From Actinomyces sp. ZJ308 (lineage in GTDB: Bacteria; Actinomycetota; Actinomycetes; Actinomycetales; Actinomycetaceae), in NCBI RefSeq assembly GCF_011752065.1, contig NZ_JAAIJY010000001.1, forward strand, positions 62,001-126,000: a stretch of 64,000 bases of DNA. Reading direction: 5' to 3'. Each line of letters begins with the position of its first letter. The first letter of the stretch is position 1. A model generated the notes under the pieces. The model worked only from the letters and a program-made list of their open reading frames with translations. It was not told where the DNA came from and made no database searches. This document shows, piece by piece, positions 36,299 through 44,571 of the stretch. The translations under genes and the position numbers were made by a program.

Positions 36299-37288
36299 AT
36301 GAGTATTCTCGTTGCTGGAGGCGCCGGCTACATCGGCGCGCACGTGGTCCGACTTCTCCTCGAGCGCGGGGAGGAGGTCGTCGTCGTCGACGACCTCTCC
36401 TACGGGACGCCGGAGCGGGTCAGGGGTGCCGCCCTGGTCGAGCTCGACGTCGCCGACGGCCGGGCCCTCGAGGCCCTCGCCGAGGTCATGAGCTCGCGCG
36501 GCGTCACCGCCGTCATCCACTTCGCCGCCCGCAAGCAGGTGGGCGAGTCCGTCGAGCGCCCGGCCTGGTACTACCAGCAGAACGTGGGCGGCCTGGCGAA
36601 CATGCTGCTGGCCATGGAGAGAGCCGGCGTCAACCAGATGATCTTCTCCTCCTCGGCGGCCGTCTACGGCATGCCCCCGGTGGAGGTCGTGCCCGAGGAC
36701 ATCGACTGCCACCCCATCAACCCCTACGGCGAGACCAAGCTCATCGGCGAGTGGATGATGACCGACGCCGAGAAGGCCTGGGGGCTGCGCTGGGCCGGCC
36801 TGCGCTACTTCAACGTCGCCGGCGCCGGCTGGGACGATCTCGGCGACATGGCCACCCTCAACCTCATTCCCATGGTCCTCGACCGCCTCTCGAAGGGGGA
36901 GACCCCCAAGATCTTCGGCACCGACTACCCGACCCCCGACGGCACCTGCGTGCGCGACTACATTCACGTCAAGGACCTCGCCGTCGCCCATATCGCCGCC
37001 CTGGACTACCTGGCCGGCGGCCAGGAGATGGCCGAGCACGTCTTCAACGTCGGCACCGGCCAGGGCTCCTCGGTGCGGGACGTGGTCTCCAAGGTGATCG
37101 CCGCCACCGGCCTGGACCTGGAGCCCGAGGAGCTGGCCCGCCGCGCCGGTGACCCGCCCCAGCTCATCGGCAACGCCACCCGTATCGGCGAGGTCCTGGG
37201 CTGGAAGGCCGAGCACGATCTGGATGACATCGTCTCCTCCTCCTACACCTCCTGGCAGGCTGACCCCAACCGGCCCCACTTCGGCTGA
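36299..37288 (+). CDS. galE: UDP-glucose 4-epimerase
   Basis: Short-chain-fold enzyme that interconverts UDP-glucose and UDP-galactose (or the GlcNAc/GalNAc pair), feeding sugars to surface glycans. The NAD motif GGAGYIGAHV is at residues 7-16. The catalytic Ser/Tyr/Lys are seen in FSSSAAVYG and NPYGETKL, and the C-terminal part has DYPTPDGTCVRDYIHV. Length 329. First gene of the glycan region, followed by a strong stem-loop. Confidence 0.95.
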   Translation: MSILVAGGAGYIGAHVVRLLLERGEEVVVVDDLSYGTPERVRGAALVELDVADGRALEALAEVMSSRGVTAVIHFAARKQVGESVERPAWYYQQNVGGLANMLLAMERAGVNQMIFSSSAAVYGMPPVEVVPEDIDCHPINPYGETKLIGEWMMTDAEKAWGLRWAGLRYFNVAGAGWDDLGDMATLNLIPMVLDRLSKGETPKIFGTDYPTPDGTCVRDYIHVKDLAVAHIAALDYLAGGQEMAEHVFNVGTGQGSSVRDVVSKVIAATGLDLEPEELARRAGDPPQLIGNATRIGEVLGWKAEHDLDDIVSSSYTSWQADPNRPHFG

Positions 37289-37322
37289 GCGGGCTCACCC
37301 GCCCGGACCGGAGATCCACGCC

Positions 37323-37360
37323 GGCGGGCCGGCATCTCGATCGTGAGGTGCCGGCCCGCC
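37323..37360. terminator. bidirectional stem-loop between galE and LCP genes
   Basis: Arms 37323-37338 and 37345-37360 (ggcgggccggcatctc and its complement with one G-T pair) enclose six bases, gatcgt. Located between convergent genes. Confidence 0.8.
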
Positions 37361-37384
37361 CGCGTGCGCCGCGTGCCCGGCTCG

Positions 37385-38887
37385 TCAGGCCTGGTTGAAG
37401 TCGGCCGCCGTCAGCTTCCCGTCGCGCAGCTTGGAGAAGAAGCTCGGCGCGGTCGTGTCCTCAAGCAGCACCGCCTCACCGATATCGGCGTCGTCGGATA
37501 CGTAGGCGGTGTCCTCGATGGGCGGGGCGCCGGTCAGACCGCCGCCCGAGGCCGAGCGGAAGGCCAGCACCATCCTGGCGATGCTCATGGTGCCGGCGCT
37601 CTCGTCCACGGTCAGCGCGTTGGTGCCGGCGTCGACCAGCGCGTCCTGCCGGGAGAAGGAGACGGCGGTGTACGGCGAGGCGGCCTTGGACACCACTGCG
37701 GAGATGACGGCCCGCTGTCGCAGGCCGCGCCCGACGTCACCGGTCGGGTCCGACTTGCGCATCCGGGAGTAGGCCAGCGCCTTCGTCCCGTCCACGGTCT
37801 GGCACTCGCCCTGGGAGGTGTCCCAGACCATCCCCGAGTCCTCGTCGGCGACATCGGACGACCAGCACAGCTCAACCCCGCCGACGGCGTCGACCATCTC
37901 CGAGACGCCGGTCATGCCGACCTCCACATAGTGGTCCACCGTCAGCCCGGAGAGCTGCTCCGCGGTCTGAACCAGCAGCTTGGGACCGCCGAAGGAGTAG
38001 GCCGCGTTGATCTTGTTCTCCCCGTACTCGGGGATGTCCACGAAGGTGTCGCGCGGCAGGGAGGTCAGGCTCGTCTGCCCGTTCTCCGCTCGGTGCAGCA
38101 GCATGACGGAGTCGGCGCGGGCGCCCTCGGTGTCGTCCTGAATGACACCGCCGCGCGCATCCGACCCGACGATGAGCCAGGTCTCGCCCGGTGTGTCCGC
38201 GGCTCCGGACAGGGCATCGACTCGGTGGAGCTGGGAGGAGACGTCGTTCCACAGCCAGGCGACCCGGGCCGCGATGAGCGCCAGGACGACGACGATGACA
38301 ACGATCGTCCAGCGCAGGATCCGGCGCCAGCTCGGCCGGCGACGCTTGGGACTCCGGGGCGGCTCGGGCTCCAGCGCGGGCCGCCCCGGAACCGGGTCCT
38401 GCGGGGACTGAAGGGCCTGAGCGCCCACAGGGTAGGTGCCGCGCCGGGCGGGCATCGCCTGAGTGCGCTCGGGCCCGGCGGCGGCACTGCGGCCGTCGGC
38501 CCCCTGCTCCAGAGGCACCGCACTGGACCCGGCCCGGGCGTGACTACCACGTTGAGATGGTGCCCCGGCTCGGCGTGGCTGAACCGAGGGGGGCTGCTGG
38601 GCCTCCTGTGACTCCTTCTGCGGTGCCTGCTGAGAGGAGGCCGATTCACCGTTCCGACGCCCCAGGACCGAGTGCCGCTGGGGCTGAGAGGCGGGGGCCG
38701 ACGAGGTCGGGCGTCGTGGGGAGCCGCCGGCGGGGTCGGAAGCGGCGCCGGCCTCACCCCGGGGTGCCTCCCCGCGCTCGCGGCTGCGCTGGTTGACGGC
38801 GTCGATGGGACGCTGCCGTCGCTGGGGCCTGCCCCCGCCGGAGCCGGGGGTGATCGAGGGCGGGAGCGAGTCGTCTGTCGGGGTCAC
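37385..38887 (-). CDS. LytR-CpsA-Psr (LCP) family glycopolymer ligase, long cytosolic N-terminus
   Basis: LCP proteins transfer polyprenyl-linked glycopolymers to peptidoglycan or, in Actinomyces, to surface proteins. A cytosolic Pro/Ser/Arg/Gln-rich stretch of about 190 residues precedes one membrane helix (191-212). The extracellular LCP domain follows with IVGSDARGG, SLPRDTFVDIPEYGENKINAAYSFGG and the Arg-rich LAYSRMRKSD with RQRAVI. Length 500. GTG at 38887, 15 bases downstream of the second LCP gene's stop, so the two form an operon. A weak CAGAAT box lies seven bases before the start. Confidence 0.92.
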   Translation of the reverse strand: MTPTDDSLPPSITPGSGGGRPQRRQRPIDAVNQRSRERGEAPRGEAGAASDPAGGSPRRPTSSAPASQPQRHSVLGRRNGESASSQQAPQKESQEAQQPPSVQPRRAGAPSQRGSHARAGSSAVPLEQGADGRSAAAGPERTQAMPARRGTYPVGAQALQSPQDPVPGRPALEPEPPRSPKRRRPSWRRILRWTIVVIVVVLALIAARVAWLWNDVSSQLHRVDALSGAADTPGETWLIVGSDARGGVIQDDTEGARADSVMLLHRAENGQTSLTSLPRDTFVDIPEYGENKINAAYSFGGPKLLVQTAEQLSGLTVDHYVEVGMTGVSEMVDAVGGVELCWSSDVADEDSGMVWDTSQGECQTVDGTKALAYSRMRKSDPTGDVGRGLRQRAVISAVVSKAASPYTAVSFSRQDALVDAGTNALTVDESAGTMSIARMVLAFRSASGGGLTGAPPIEDTAYVSDDADIGEAVLLEDTTAPSFFSKLRDGKLTAADFNQA

Positions 38888-38902
38888 GCCTACGATTCTG
38901 CC

Positions 38903-40165
38903 TCAGGCGGGGCAGGTCTGAGCATTCGGTTTCGCGGCGGGCTGCTGGGAGGAGGAGCCCGTCTGAGGCGCCTGTGTCTGGGGCGACTGCGTCGTTGCCT
39001 CGGTGTCCTCGGCCCCCTCGGGGGTCTCCTCCGAGGCGGCGGAGTCGTCCGTGGCGGTGCCCGTCTCCGTCGTGGCCGGCGCCGTGGCGTCGGCGGGGAC
39101 GGGCTTGTCATCCTTGAGCGCCTTCCATACCGTCTTGGCGTTCTCGGTGGGGATGACGCGGTTCTCGTCGGCCGCCGACTCGTTGGGCATGGTGATGAAG
39201 TTGATCTTGTCCATGCCGACGCCCTGGACGGAGTAGGCCAGACCCGACAGGTTGCCGATCTGGCCGATGTGCTCCGAGGTGGTGAGCGTCTCCAGGGTGC
39301 TGGTCAGGAAGCCGGACTGGGTGAGCACGTTGGAGGACAGCGCCTTGGAGGCCATGGCGTTCATGAGCTTCTGCTGACGGGAGATGCGGGAGATGTCCGA
39401 GCCGTCGCCGACGCCGTGGCGGACACGGGCGTACTGCAGGGCGGTCTGACCGTCCAGTTTCTGGCAGCCCTCGTCGAGCTGCAGACCGGTGTACTCGGAG
39501 TCGTCGATGGCCTCGTCCACCTGCACGTGCACTCCTCCGAGGGAGTCGACCACCTTGGACAGCCCGTTGAAGTCGACGACGACGAAGTCGTCAATGCGGA
39601 TGCCCGTCATCTTCTCCACGGTCTTGAGGGTGCAGGTCGCTCCTGAGGCCACGGCCTTCTTGTCGTTGCCGGTGCCGGCCCCGTTAGCGAAGGCGGAGTT
39701 GAACTGGCCGTCCTCCTCGGCACCGGTGGTCTCACCATCGAGGCTCGTGCACTCGGGGATGTCCACCAGCGTGTCGCGGGGGATGGAGACGGCGTCAACA
39801 CGCTTGCGATCGGCGGAGATGTGCATGACCAGCGCCGTGTCGGAGCGGGCCACGGAGACCTCGTCACTGCCCTCGGAACCGTCCACGTTGTTGTCCCCGG
39901 AACGGGAGTCGGTGCCCAGGACCAGCAGGTTGACGGCCCGGCCGTCGTAGCTGTCCGGCGGCTTGGTGCCGGGCCGGTCCTCCTCGGAGAGGATGCTGTC
40001 GACGTTGAACCACGCGATCCTCGACTGGATGTTGTGCCATGCGAAGCCCGCGGCCGAGACGACGAACAGCGTCACCGCCAGGACGCTGAACCCCGCTCGG
40101 CGGGCCAGGCGGCGTCCGAGTTCTTTGGAGGAGTGCCGCGCGCGCGGCTTACTGAACTGAGGCAC
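38903..40165 (-). CDS. LytR-CpsA-Psr (LCP) family glycopolymer ligase, Thr/Glu-rich tail
   Basis: Second LCP enzyme and promoter-proximal gene of the pair. A short basic N-terminus, one membrane helix (about 24-44), then the LCP domain with VLGTDSRSGD, SIPRDTLVDIP, NSAFANG and LQYARVRHG plus SRQQKLMNAM. The last 60 residues are Thr/Ser/Glu/Pro-rich. The domain contains four Cys (in PECTS, GATCTL, EGCQK, and the C-terminal QTCPA) that could form disulfides, as shown for the LCP ligase of Actinomyces oris. Length 420. GTG start, TATCAT seven bases upstream. Confidence 0.92.
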   Translation of the reverse strand: MPQFSKPRARHSSKELGRRLARRAGFSVLAVTLFVVSAAGFAWHNIQSRIAWFNVDSILSEEDRPGTKPPDSYDGRAVNLLVLGTDSRSGDNNVDGSEGSDEVSVARSDTALVMHISADRKRVDAVSIPRDTLVDIPECTSLDGETTGAEEDGQFNSAFANGAGTGNDKKAVASGATCTLKTVEKMTGIRIDDFVVVDFNGLSKVVDSLGGVHVQVDEAIDDSEYTGLQLDEGCQKLDGQTALQYARVRHGVGDGSDISRISRQQKLMNAMASKALSSNVLTQSGFLTSTLETLTTSEHIGQIGNLSGLAYSVQGVGMDKINFITMPNESAADENRVIPTENAKTVWKALKDDKPVPADATAPATTETGTATDDSAASEETPEGAEDTEATTQSPQTQAPQTGSSSQQPAAKPNAQTCPA

Positions 40166-40172
40166 AGGAGCG

Positions 40173-40178
40173 ATGATA
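40173..40178 (-). promoter_or_regulatory. -10 element TATCAT for the LCP operon
   Basis: Minus-strand hexamer seven bases before the GTG at 40165. Confidence 0.6.
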
Positions 40179-40272
40179 GGGAATCACTGGGGAGATCTAT
40201 ATGGGCCTTCCTACACCTGTCGCATGAGATTCGCCCTGAGAGGGGTGAGGCCTCTCACGTCGGTCACAGCGA

Positions 40273-40278
40273 TAGGCT
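40273..40278 (+). promoter_or_regulatory. -10 element TAGGCT for the rhamnosyltransferase-like gene
   Basis: Hexamer six bases before the GTG at 40285. Divergent from the LCP promoter about 100 bases away. Confidence 0.6.
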
Positions 40279-40284
40279 CTTTCC

Positions 40285-41337
40285 GTGACCAATGTTGTGG
40301 AACCCACGCCAACCCTTGCCTCAAGTGCTCCCGGCGGCCCTCCGGATCCGGTAGACGAGCCCTCCGTCCCCCAGGTCGTCCCCCCTCCTGAGCGAAGGGC
40401 CGACGGCGGACCGGTTGGTGAGAACAGCCAACCGGACAGCATGTCGGAACGGTCCTCGCAGGGGGCACCGGTCTCCGAGGCTCCCGACGATCAGAGCGTG
40501 CGGGTGGTGACGGTGGCCTTCAACCCCGGCGGGGAGCTGGAGCGGTTCCTGGAATCCCTGGCCACGGCGACGGCGCGCCGGCTCACCGTCGTCATCGCGG
40601 ACAACGGGACCGAGCACGACGTCGTCACCGCCGCGGCCGAGCGCCACGGCGCCCGCGTCGTCGGCGACGGGACCAATCTCGGTTACGGTGCCGGTGCCAA
40701 CCTGGCGGCCGCCGACCTTCAGGAGGACTGGGTCGTGGTGGCCAACCCCGACCTCGTCTGGCGGCCGGGCAGCCTCGACGCCCTCATCGACGCGGGCCTG
40801 GCCAACCCGGCGGCCGGCTGCCTCGGACCGCTGCTGCTCAACACCGACGGCACCGTCTACCCCTCCGGGCGCGCTCTGCCCTTGCTGGTCAAGGGCGCCG
40901 GTCATGCGGTCCTGGGCAAGGTGTGGCCGAGCAACCCCTTCTCCGCCGCCTATCACACCGCCGGCCGGTCGGGCTCGGGCGGGTCGCGGACGGTGGGCTG
41001 GCTCTCCGGAGCCTGTCTGCTGCTGCCGGCGGCCGCCTGGAGGCGCCTGGGGGGATTCGACGACGACTACTTCATGTTCTTCGAGGACGTGGATCTCGGC
41101 GAGCGGGTCGGCAGGGCCGGCTGGCTCAATGTGCAGGTCTACGACTCCGTCGTCATCCACGAGCAGGGGGCGAGCTGGAAGGCCCGCCCCGAGAGGATGA
41201 TCCGCGCCCACCACGCCTCGGCCCGCCACTACCTGTCCGGTGTCTACGACGCGCCGTGGCAGGCACCGGTGCGCTGGGTGCTCTCCGGCGGGCTGCGCCT
41301 GCGCGAGGAGCTTGAGGTCCGGGCCTCACGGCGCTGA
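40285..41337 (+). CDS. family 2 glycosyltransferase, WbbL/rhamnosyltransferase-like
   Basis: Cytosolic inverting GT-A enzyme. After a Pro/Ser-rich N-terminal extension of about 70 residues the fold begins at VRVVTVAFNPGGELERFL. IADNGTE, the NLGYGAGANLAA motif and NPDLVWRPGSL (the Asp region binding nucleotide sugar) follow, then LSGACLLLPAAAWRRLGGFDDDYFMFFEDVDL. This arrangement is typical of the dTDP-rhamnose:GlcNAc-PP-lipid transferases that prime actinobacterial wall polymers. Sugar donor not proven. Length 350. Confidence 0.85.
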   Translation: MTNVVEPTPTLASSAPGGPPDPVDEPSVPQVVPPPERRADGGPVGENSQPDSMSERSSQGAPVSEAPDDQSVRVVTVAFNPGGELERFLESLATATARRLTVVIADNGTEHDVVTAAAERHGARVVGDGTNLGYGAGANLAAADLQEDWVVVANPDLVWRPGSLDALIDAGLANPAAGCLGPLLLNTDGTVYPSGRALPLLVKGAGHAVLGKVWPSNPFSAAYHTAGRSGSGGSRTVGWLSGACLLLPAAAWRRLGGFDDDYFMFFEDVDLGERVGRAGWLNVQVYDSVVIHEQGASWKARPERMIRAHHASARHYLSGVYDAPWQAPVRWVLSGGLRLREELEVRASRR

Positions 41338-41360
41338 CGGGGTGGGGGCTTGCTACCGGC

Positions 41361-41786
41361 TTATCGCTCGTGAGGCGCCTCGCGCTCAGGGGTGAGCCTG
41401 GCCGCGGCGGGCGGCTCGGGGGCCTCATCCAGGGCGATGCGCCGGGCCAGGTGCGTGATCTGACGCTCGCGTGCGCCGTTGCGGCGGAAGGAGGACAGGA
41501 TCTGCGCCAGGAAGGCGATGGCCAGGGCGTACAGCAGCAGGTCCGCGCCTCGCCCGACCCCCACCCGGTGCGCGATCGAGGTCGTCACCGAGGGGAAGGC
41601 GATGGTGAAGATGGCGAAGGCCACGAAGGCCAGGGTCGCCAGCCGACGTCCGGCTTGATGACGGGCGCCCCCGGGGGTGCGCAGCATCATCCAGCCCACG
41701 GCCGCCACTGCCACGATGAGGGCGGCCTGGATGAAGAACTGGCGGTTGGTGGTCGGAGCGACCTGGGTGGCGATCTGATGAATCAT
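41361..41786 (-). CDS. DUF2304 membrane protein
   Basis: 141-residue protein with three hydrophobic helices (about 18-36, 50-66, 82-98) and an amphipathic Arg-rich C-terminal segment, as in the DUF2304 family. These proteins are commonly encoded directly after a polyprenyl-phosphate glycosyltransferase, exactly as here (38 bases downstream of the GT gene). A partner or membrane-anchoring role for that enzyme is inferred. Confidence 0.8.
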   Translation of the reverse strand: MIHQIATQVAPTTNRQFFIQAALIVAVAAVGWMMLRTPGGARHQAGRRLATLAFVAFAIFTIAFPSVTTSIAHRVGVGRGADLLLYALAIAFLAQILSSFRRNGARERQITHLARRIALDEAPEPPAAARLTPEREAPHER

Positions 41787-41824
41787 GAGTCTGTGCCTTC
41801 CGTGCCGGGCTCAGGCGAGAGTGC

Positions 41825-42541
41825 TCAGGAGAAGAGCAGGTCGACCAGGATGTTGACCGAGTTCCACAGGGACTGACCCTTGGAGCGGGAGTAGTCCGTG
41901 TAGACGATGTGCACCGGGAACTCGCGCCAGGGCAGCCCGGTGGCGCCGATCTGGCGGATGATCTCGCTGGCGTGGGCCATTCGGTTCTGCTTGAGGTCGA
42001 GGCGCGCCAGGACGTCGCGGCGGATGACCCGCAGGCCGTTGTGGGCGTCGGTCAGCCGCATGCCGGAGGTGCGGGAGCTGACCGCCGCTGCCGTGCGCAG
42101 CACGAGCCGCTTGAGCCAGCCCACCGGGGAGGGACCCTCCAGGAACCGCGATCCGAGCACGACGGCGAGCCCCTCCTCGCGCGCCGCGGCGACCATGGCG
42201 GCGGCGTCGGTCGGGGAGTGCTGGCCGTCGGCGTCGAAGGTGACGACGTAGTCGGCGTTCGTCTTCTCCAGGACGTAGGAGAAGCCCGTCTGCAGCGCCG
42301 CGCCCTGACCGAGGTTGACCGGGTGGCGCACGACGATGCCTCCCGCGGCGGCCGCCTCCCGGGCCGAGTCGTCCTTCGAGCCGTCGTCGACGACGACGAC
42401 GTAGGGGAAGATCTCGCGGGCCCGGGAGATGACCTCGCGTACGACGGTCGCCTCGTTGTACAGGGGGATGACGAGCCAGGTGTCGGTGACCCGGGGCACC
42501 GGGGCGGACTCGTCGGCCCGTGTCACGTTGGAGGTAGTCAC
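41825..42541 (-). CDS. family 2 glycosyltransferase, dolichyl/polyprenyl-phosphate sugar synthase type
   Basis: Resembles DPM1-like enzymes that load a sugar from a nucleotide donor onto polyprenyl phosphate, supplying GT-C membrane transferases. The protein shows WLVIPLYNEATVVREVI, VVVDDGSKDDS, NLGQGAALQTGFSYV and TFDADGQHSPTDA with the catalytic DxD-like motif. It has no C-terminal membrane helices of its own, and the adjacent DUF2304 protein may provide them. GTG start at 42541; 238 residues. Confidence 0.88.
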   Translation of the reverse strand: MTTSNVTRADESAPVPRVTDTWLVIPLYNEATVVREVISRAREIFPYVVVVDDGSKDDSAREAAAAGGIVVRHPVNLGQGAALQTGFSYVLEKTNADYVVTFDADGQHSPTDAAAMVAAAREEGLAVVLGSRFLEGPSPVGWLKRLVLRTAAAVSSRTSGMRLTDAHNGLRVIRRDVLARLDLKQNRMAHASEIIRQIGATGLPWREFPVHIVYTDYSRSKGQSLWNSVNILVDLLFS

Positions 42542-42665
42542 CGATGCATTCTCGCACGCGATGACTGGGCTCCGTCCGGCGTGTGACGTCCCGGACCTCC
42601 GGGCCCGGGTGGGGTAGGTCTCGTTCGGGTCACGTCCCGGCGTCGTCTGAGACCGGCGCGTCCCC

Positions 42666-42671
42666 TAGGAT
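42666..42671 (+). promoter_or_regulatory. -10 element TAGGAT for the acetyltransferase-aminotransferase-dehydrogenase operon
   Basis: TANNNT hexamer 121 bases before the chosen GTG at 42793. A leader of about 115 bases is implied, or an earlier GTG at 42682 is used. Confidence 0.4.
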
Positions 42672-42792
42672 GGGGCCGGTCGTGCAGCGCCCGCCGCCCC
42701 GGCGACCGGAGTGGCACGGCCCCGGCAACCAGCAGGTTGACCGGCCTTACTCGACCGTCAGGGCGGCCCGGGCCGTCCGCACAGGAGTCGCC

Positions 42793-43437
42793 GTGGCCAC
42801 TCGAATCGCCCCGTCAGCCGACGTCTCCGAGGACGCCACCCTCGGAGAGGGCACCAGCATCTGGCACCTCGCCCAGGTTCGCGAGCACGCCGTCCTCGGC
42901 CGGGACTGCATCGTGGGCCGCGGCGCCTACATCGGTGAGGGCGTGGTCATGGGGGACAGCTGCAAGGTGCAGAACTACGCCCTCGTCTACGAGCCCGCCC
43001 GACTGGCCGACGGCGTCTTCATCGGCCCGGCGGTCACGCTGACCAACGACCACTTCCCCCGGGCCGTCAACCCCGACGGCACGCGCAAGTCCGCCGACGA
43101 CTGGGAGCCCGTGGGGGTCACCATCGACGAGGGCGCCTCGATCGGAGCCCGCGCGGTGTGCGTCGCCCCCGTCCACGTCGGCGCCTGGGCCACGGTCGCC
43201 GCCGGCGCCGTCGTCACCAGGGACGTCCCCGCCCACGCCCTGGTCGCCGGGGTCCCCGCCCGCCGCATCGGCTGGGTCGGGCGCGCCGGTGAGCCGCTCA
43301 CCCCCACCGATCCCGGTCCTGACGGCGTCCAGCGCTGGCGCTGCCCCGTCACCGGGGCCCTGTACCAAGAATCCGGCACCGGGGCCGACGCCGAGTCGGG
43401 CCCCGAGTCCATCACCATCCGAGAGGTCACCCACTGA
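42793..43437 (+). CDS. left-handed beta-helix N-acetyltransferase, WbpD/WlbB-like
   Basis: Predicted to acetylate the 3-amino group of UDP-2-acetamido-3-amino-2,3-dideoxy-glucuronate using acetyl-CoA. Hexapeptide repeats are obvious from residue 8 (ADVSEDATLGEGTSIWHLA, GRDCIVGRGAYIGEGVVMG), with the family motifs KVQNYALVYE and LTNDHFPRA. The GTG at 42793 has AGGAG five bases upstream and gives the conserved beginning MATRIAPSADV; the frame is open farther upstream but the extra sequence is Pro/Arg-rich. The C-terminal 45 residues are a Cys/Asp-containing extension. Stop and next start share one base (TGATG). Confidence 0.85.
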   Translation: MATRIAPSADVSEDATLGEGTSIWHLAQVREHAVLGRDCIVGRGAYIGEGVVMGDSCKVQNYALVYEPARLADGVFIGPAVTLTNDHFPRAVNPDGTRKSADDWEPVGVTIDEGASIGARAVCVAPVHVGAWATVAAGAVVTRDVPAHALVAGVPARRIGWVGRAGEPLTPTDPGPDGVQRWRCPVTGALYQESGTGADAESGPESITIREVTH

Positions 43438-44570
43438 TGTCACGCGAGTTCATTCCCGCCGCCAAGCCGATCATCGGGCAGGAGGAGCGCGACGCCGTCG
43501 ACGCCGTCCTCGCCTCCGGCATGGTCGTCCAGGGGCCCCAGGTCAAGGCCTTCGAGGAGGAGTTCTCCGCCCAGGTCGTCGACGGCGTCGAGTGCGTGGC
43601 CGTCAACTCCGGCACCTCGGCCCAGCACGTGGCCACCCTGGCCAGCGAGCTGGCAGAGCGCGCCGGGGCCGCCCCGGAGGTGATCGTCCCCTCCTTCACC
43701 TTCGCCGCCACCGGCAACTCGGTGGCCATCAGCGGTGCCGTCCCGGTCTTCGCCGACATCGACCCGGTGACCTTCACCCTGGACCCCGCCAGTGTCGAGG
43801 CCTCCATCACCGAGCGCACGGCGGCCATCGAGGTGGTCCACCTCTACGGGCTGCCCGCCAACATGCCCCAGATCCTCGACATCGCCGAGCGCCACGGCCT
43901 GGCCGTCTTCGAGGACTGCGCCCAGGCGCACGGCGCCGCCATCGACGGCAGGCCGGTGGGCACCTTCGGCGCCTGGGGCTCCTTCTCCTTCTACCCCACC
44001 AAGAACATGACCAGCCTCGAGGGCGGCATGATCACGACCGCCGACGCCGAGCTGGCCCGCCGCTGCCGCCTCATCCGCAACCAGGGCATGGAGCAGCAGT
44101 ACGCCAACGAGCTGGTGGGCCTCAACAACCGCATGACGGACGTGGCCGCCGCCGTCGGGCGCGTCCAGCTCGCCAGGCTGGCCGACTGGACCACCGCCCG
44201 CCAGGCCAACGCCGCCCGCCTCAACGCCGAGCTGGCGGGCGTGGAGGGCGTCGTCACCCCCGACGTCCCCGAGGGGTACACGCACGTCTACCACCAGTAC
44301 ACGATCCGCCTGGAGGGGGCCGCGGCCGCCGAGCGCGACGCCGTCCAGGCGGCCCTGCGCGAGGAGTGGCAGGTGGGCAGCGGCGTCTACTACCCCATCC
44401 CCAACCACCGCCTGGCCTCCCTGGCCCACTACGCCGAGGGCCTTGAGCTGCCCGGGACCGAGAAGGCCGCCCGCGAGTGCCTCTCCCTGCCGGTCCACCC
44501 CTCGCTGAGCGAGGCCGACCTGGAGCGCATCGGCCAGGCCGTGGCCGCCACCGTCAAGGCGGGTGCCTGA
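43437..44570 (+). CDS. DegT/DnrJ/EryC1 sugar aminotransferase, WbpE-like
   Basis: PLP-dependent transaminase acting on a UDP-3-keto sugar. The PLP Lys is Lys189 in SFYPTKNMTSLEGGM, preceded by FEDCAQAHGA, whose Asp contacts the pyridine ring. NQGMEQQYANELVGLNNRM is typical of WbpE/DegT enzymes. Length 377. Sits between the matching acetyltransferase and the 3-dehydrogenase, which strongly suggests the three act in series on UDP-GlcNAc uronate. Confidence 0.92.
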   Translation: MSREFIPAAKPIIGQEERDAVDAVLASGMVVQGPQVKAFEEEFSAQVVDGVECVAVNSGTSAQHVATLASELAERAGAAPEVIVPSFTFAATGNSVAISGAVPVFADIDPVTFTLDPASVEASITERTAAIEVVHLYGLPANMPQILDIAERHGLAVFEDCAQAHGAAIDGRPVGTFGAWGSFSFYPTKNMTSLEGGMITTADAELARRCRLIRNQGMEQQYANELVGLNNRMTDVAAAVGRVQLARLADWTTARQANAARLNAELAGVEGVVTPDVPEGYTHVYHQYTIRLEGAAAAERDAVQAALREEWQVGSGVYYPIPNHRLASLAHYAEGLELPGTEKAARECLSLPVHPSLSEADLERIGQAVAATVKAGA

Positions 44571-44571
44571 C

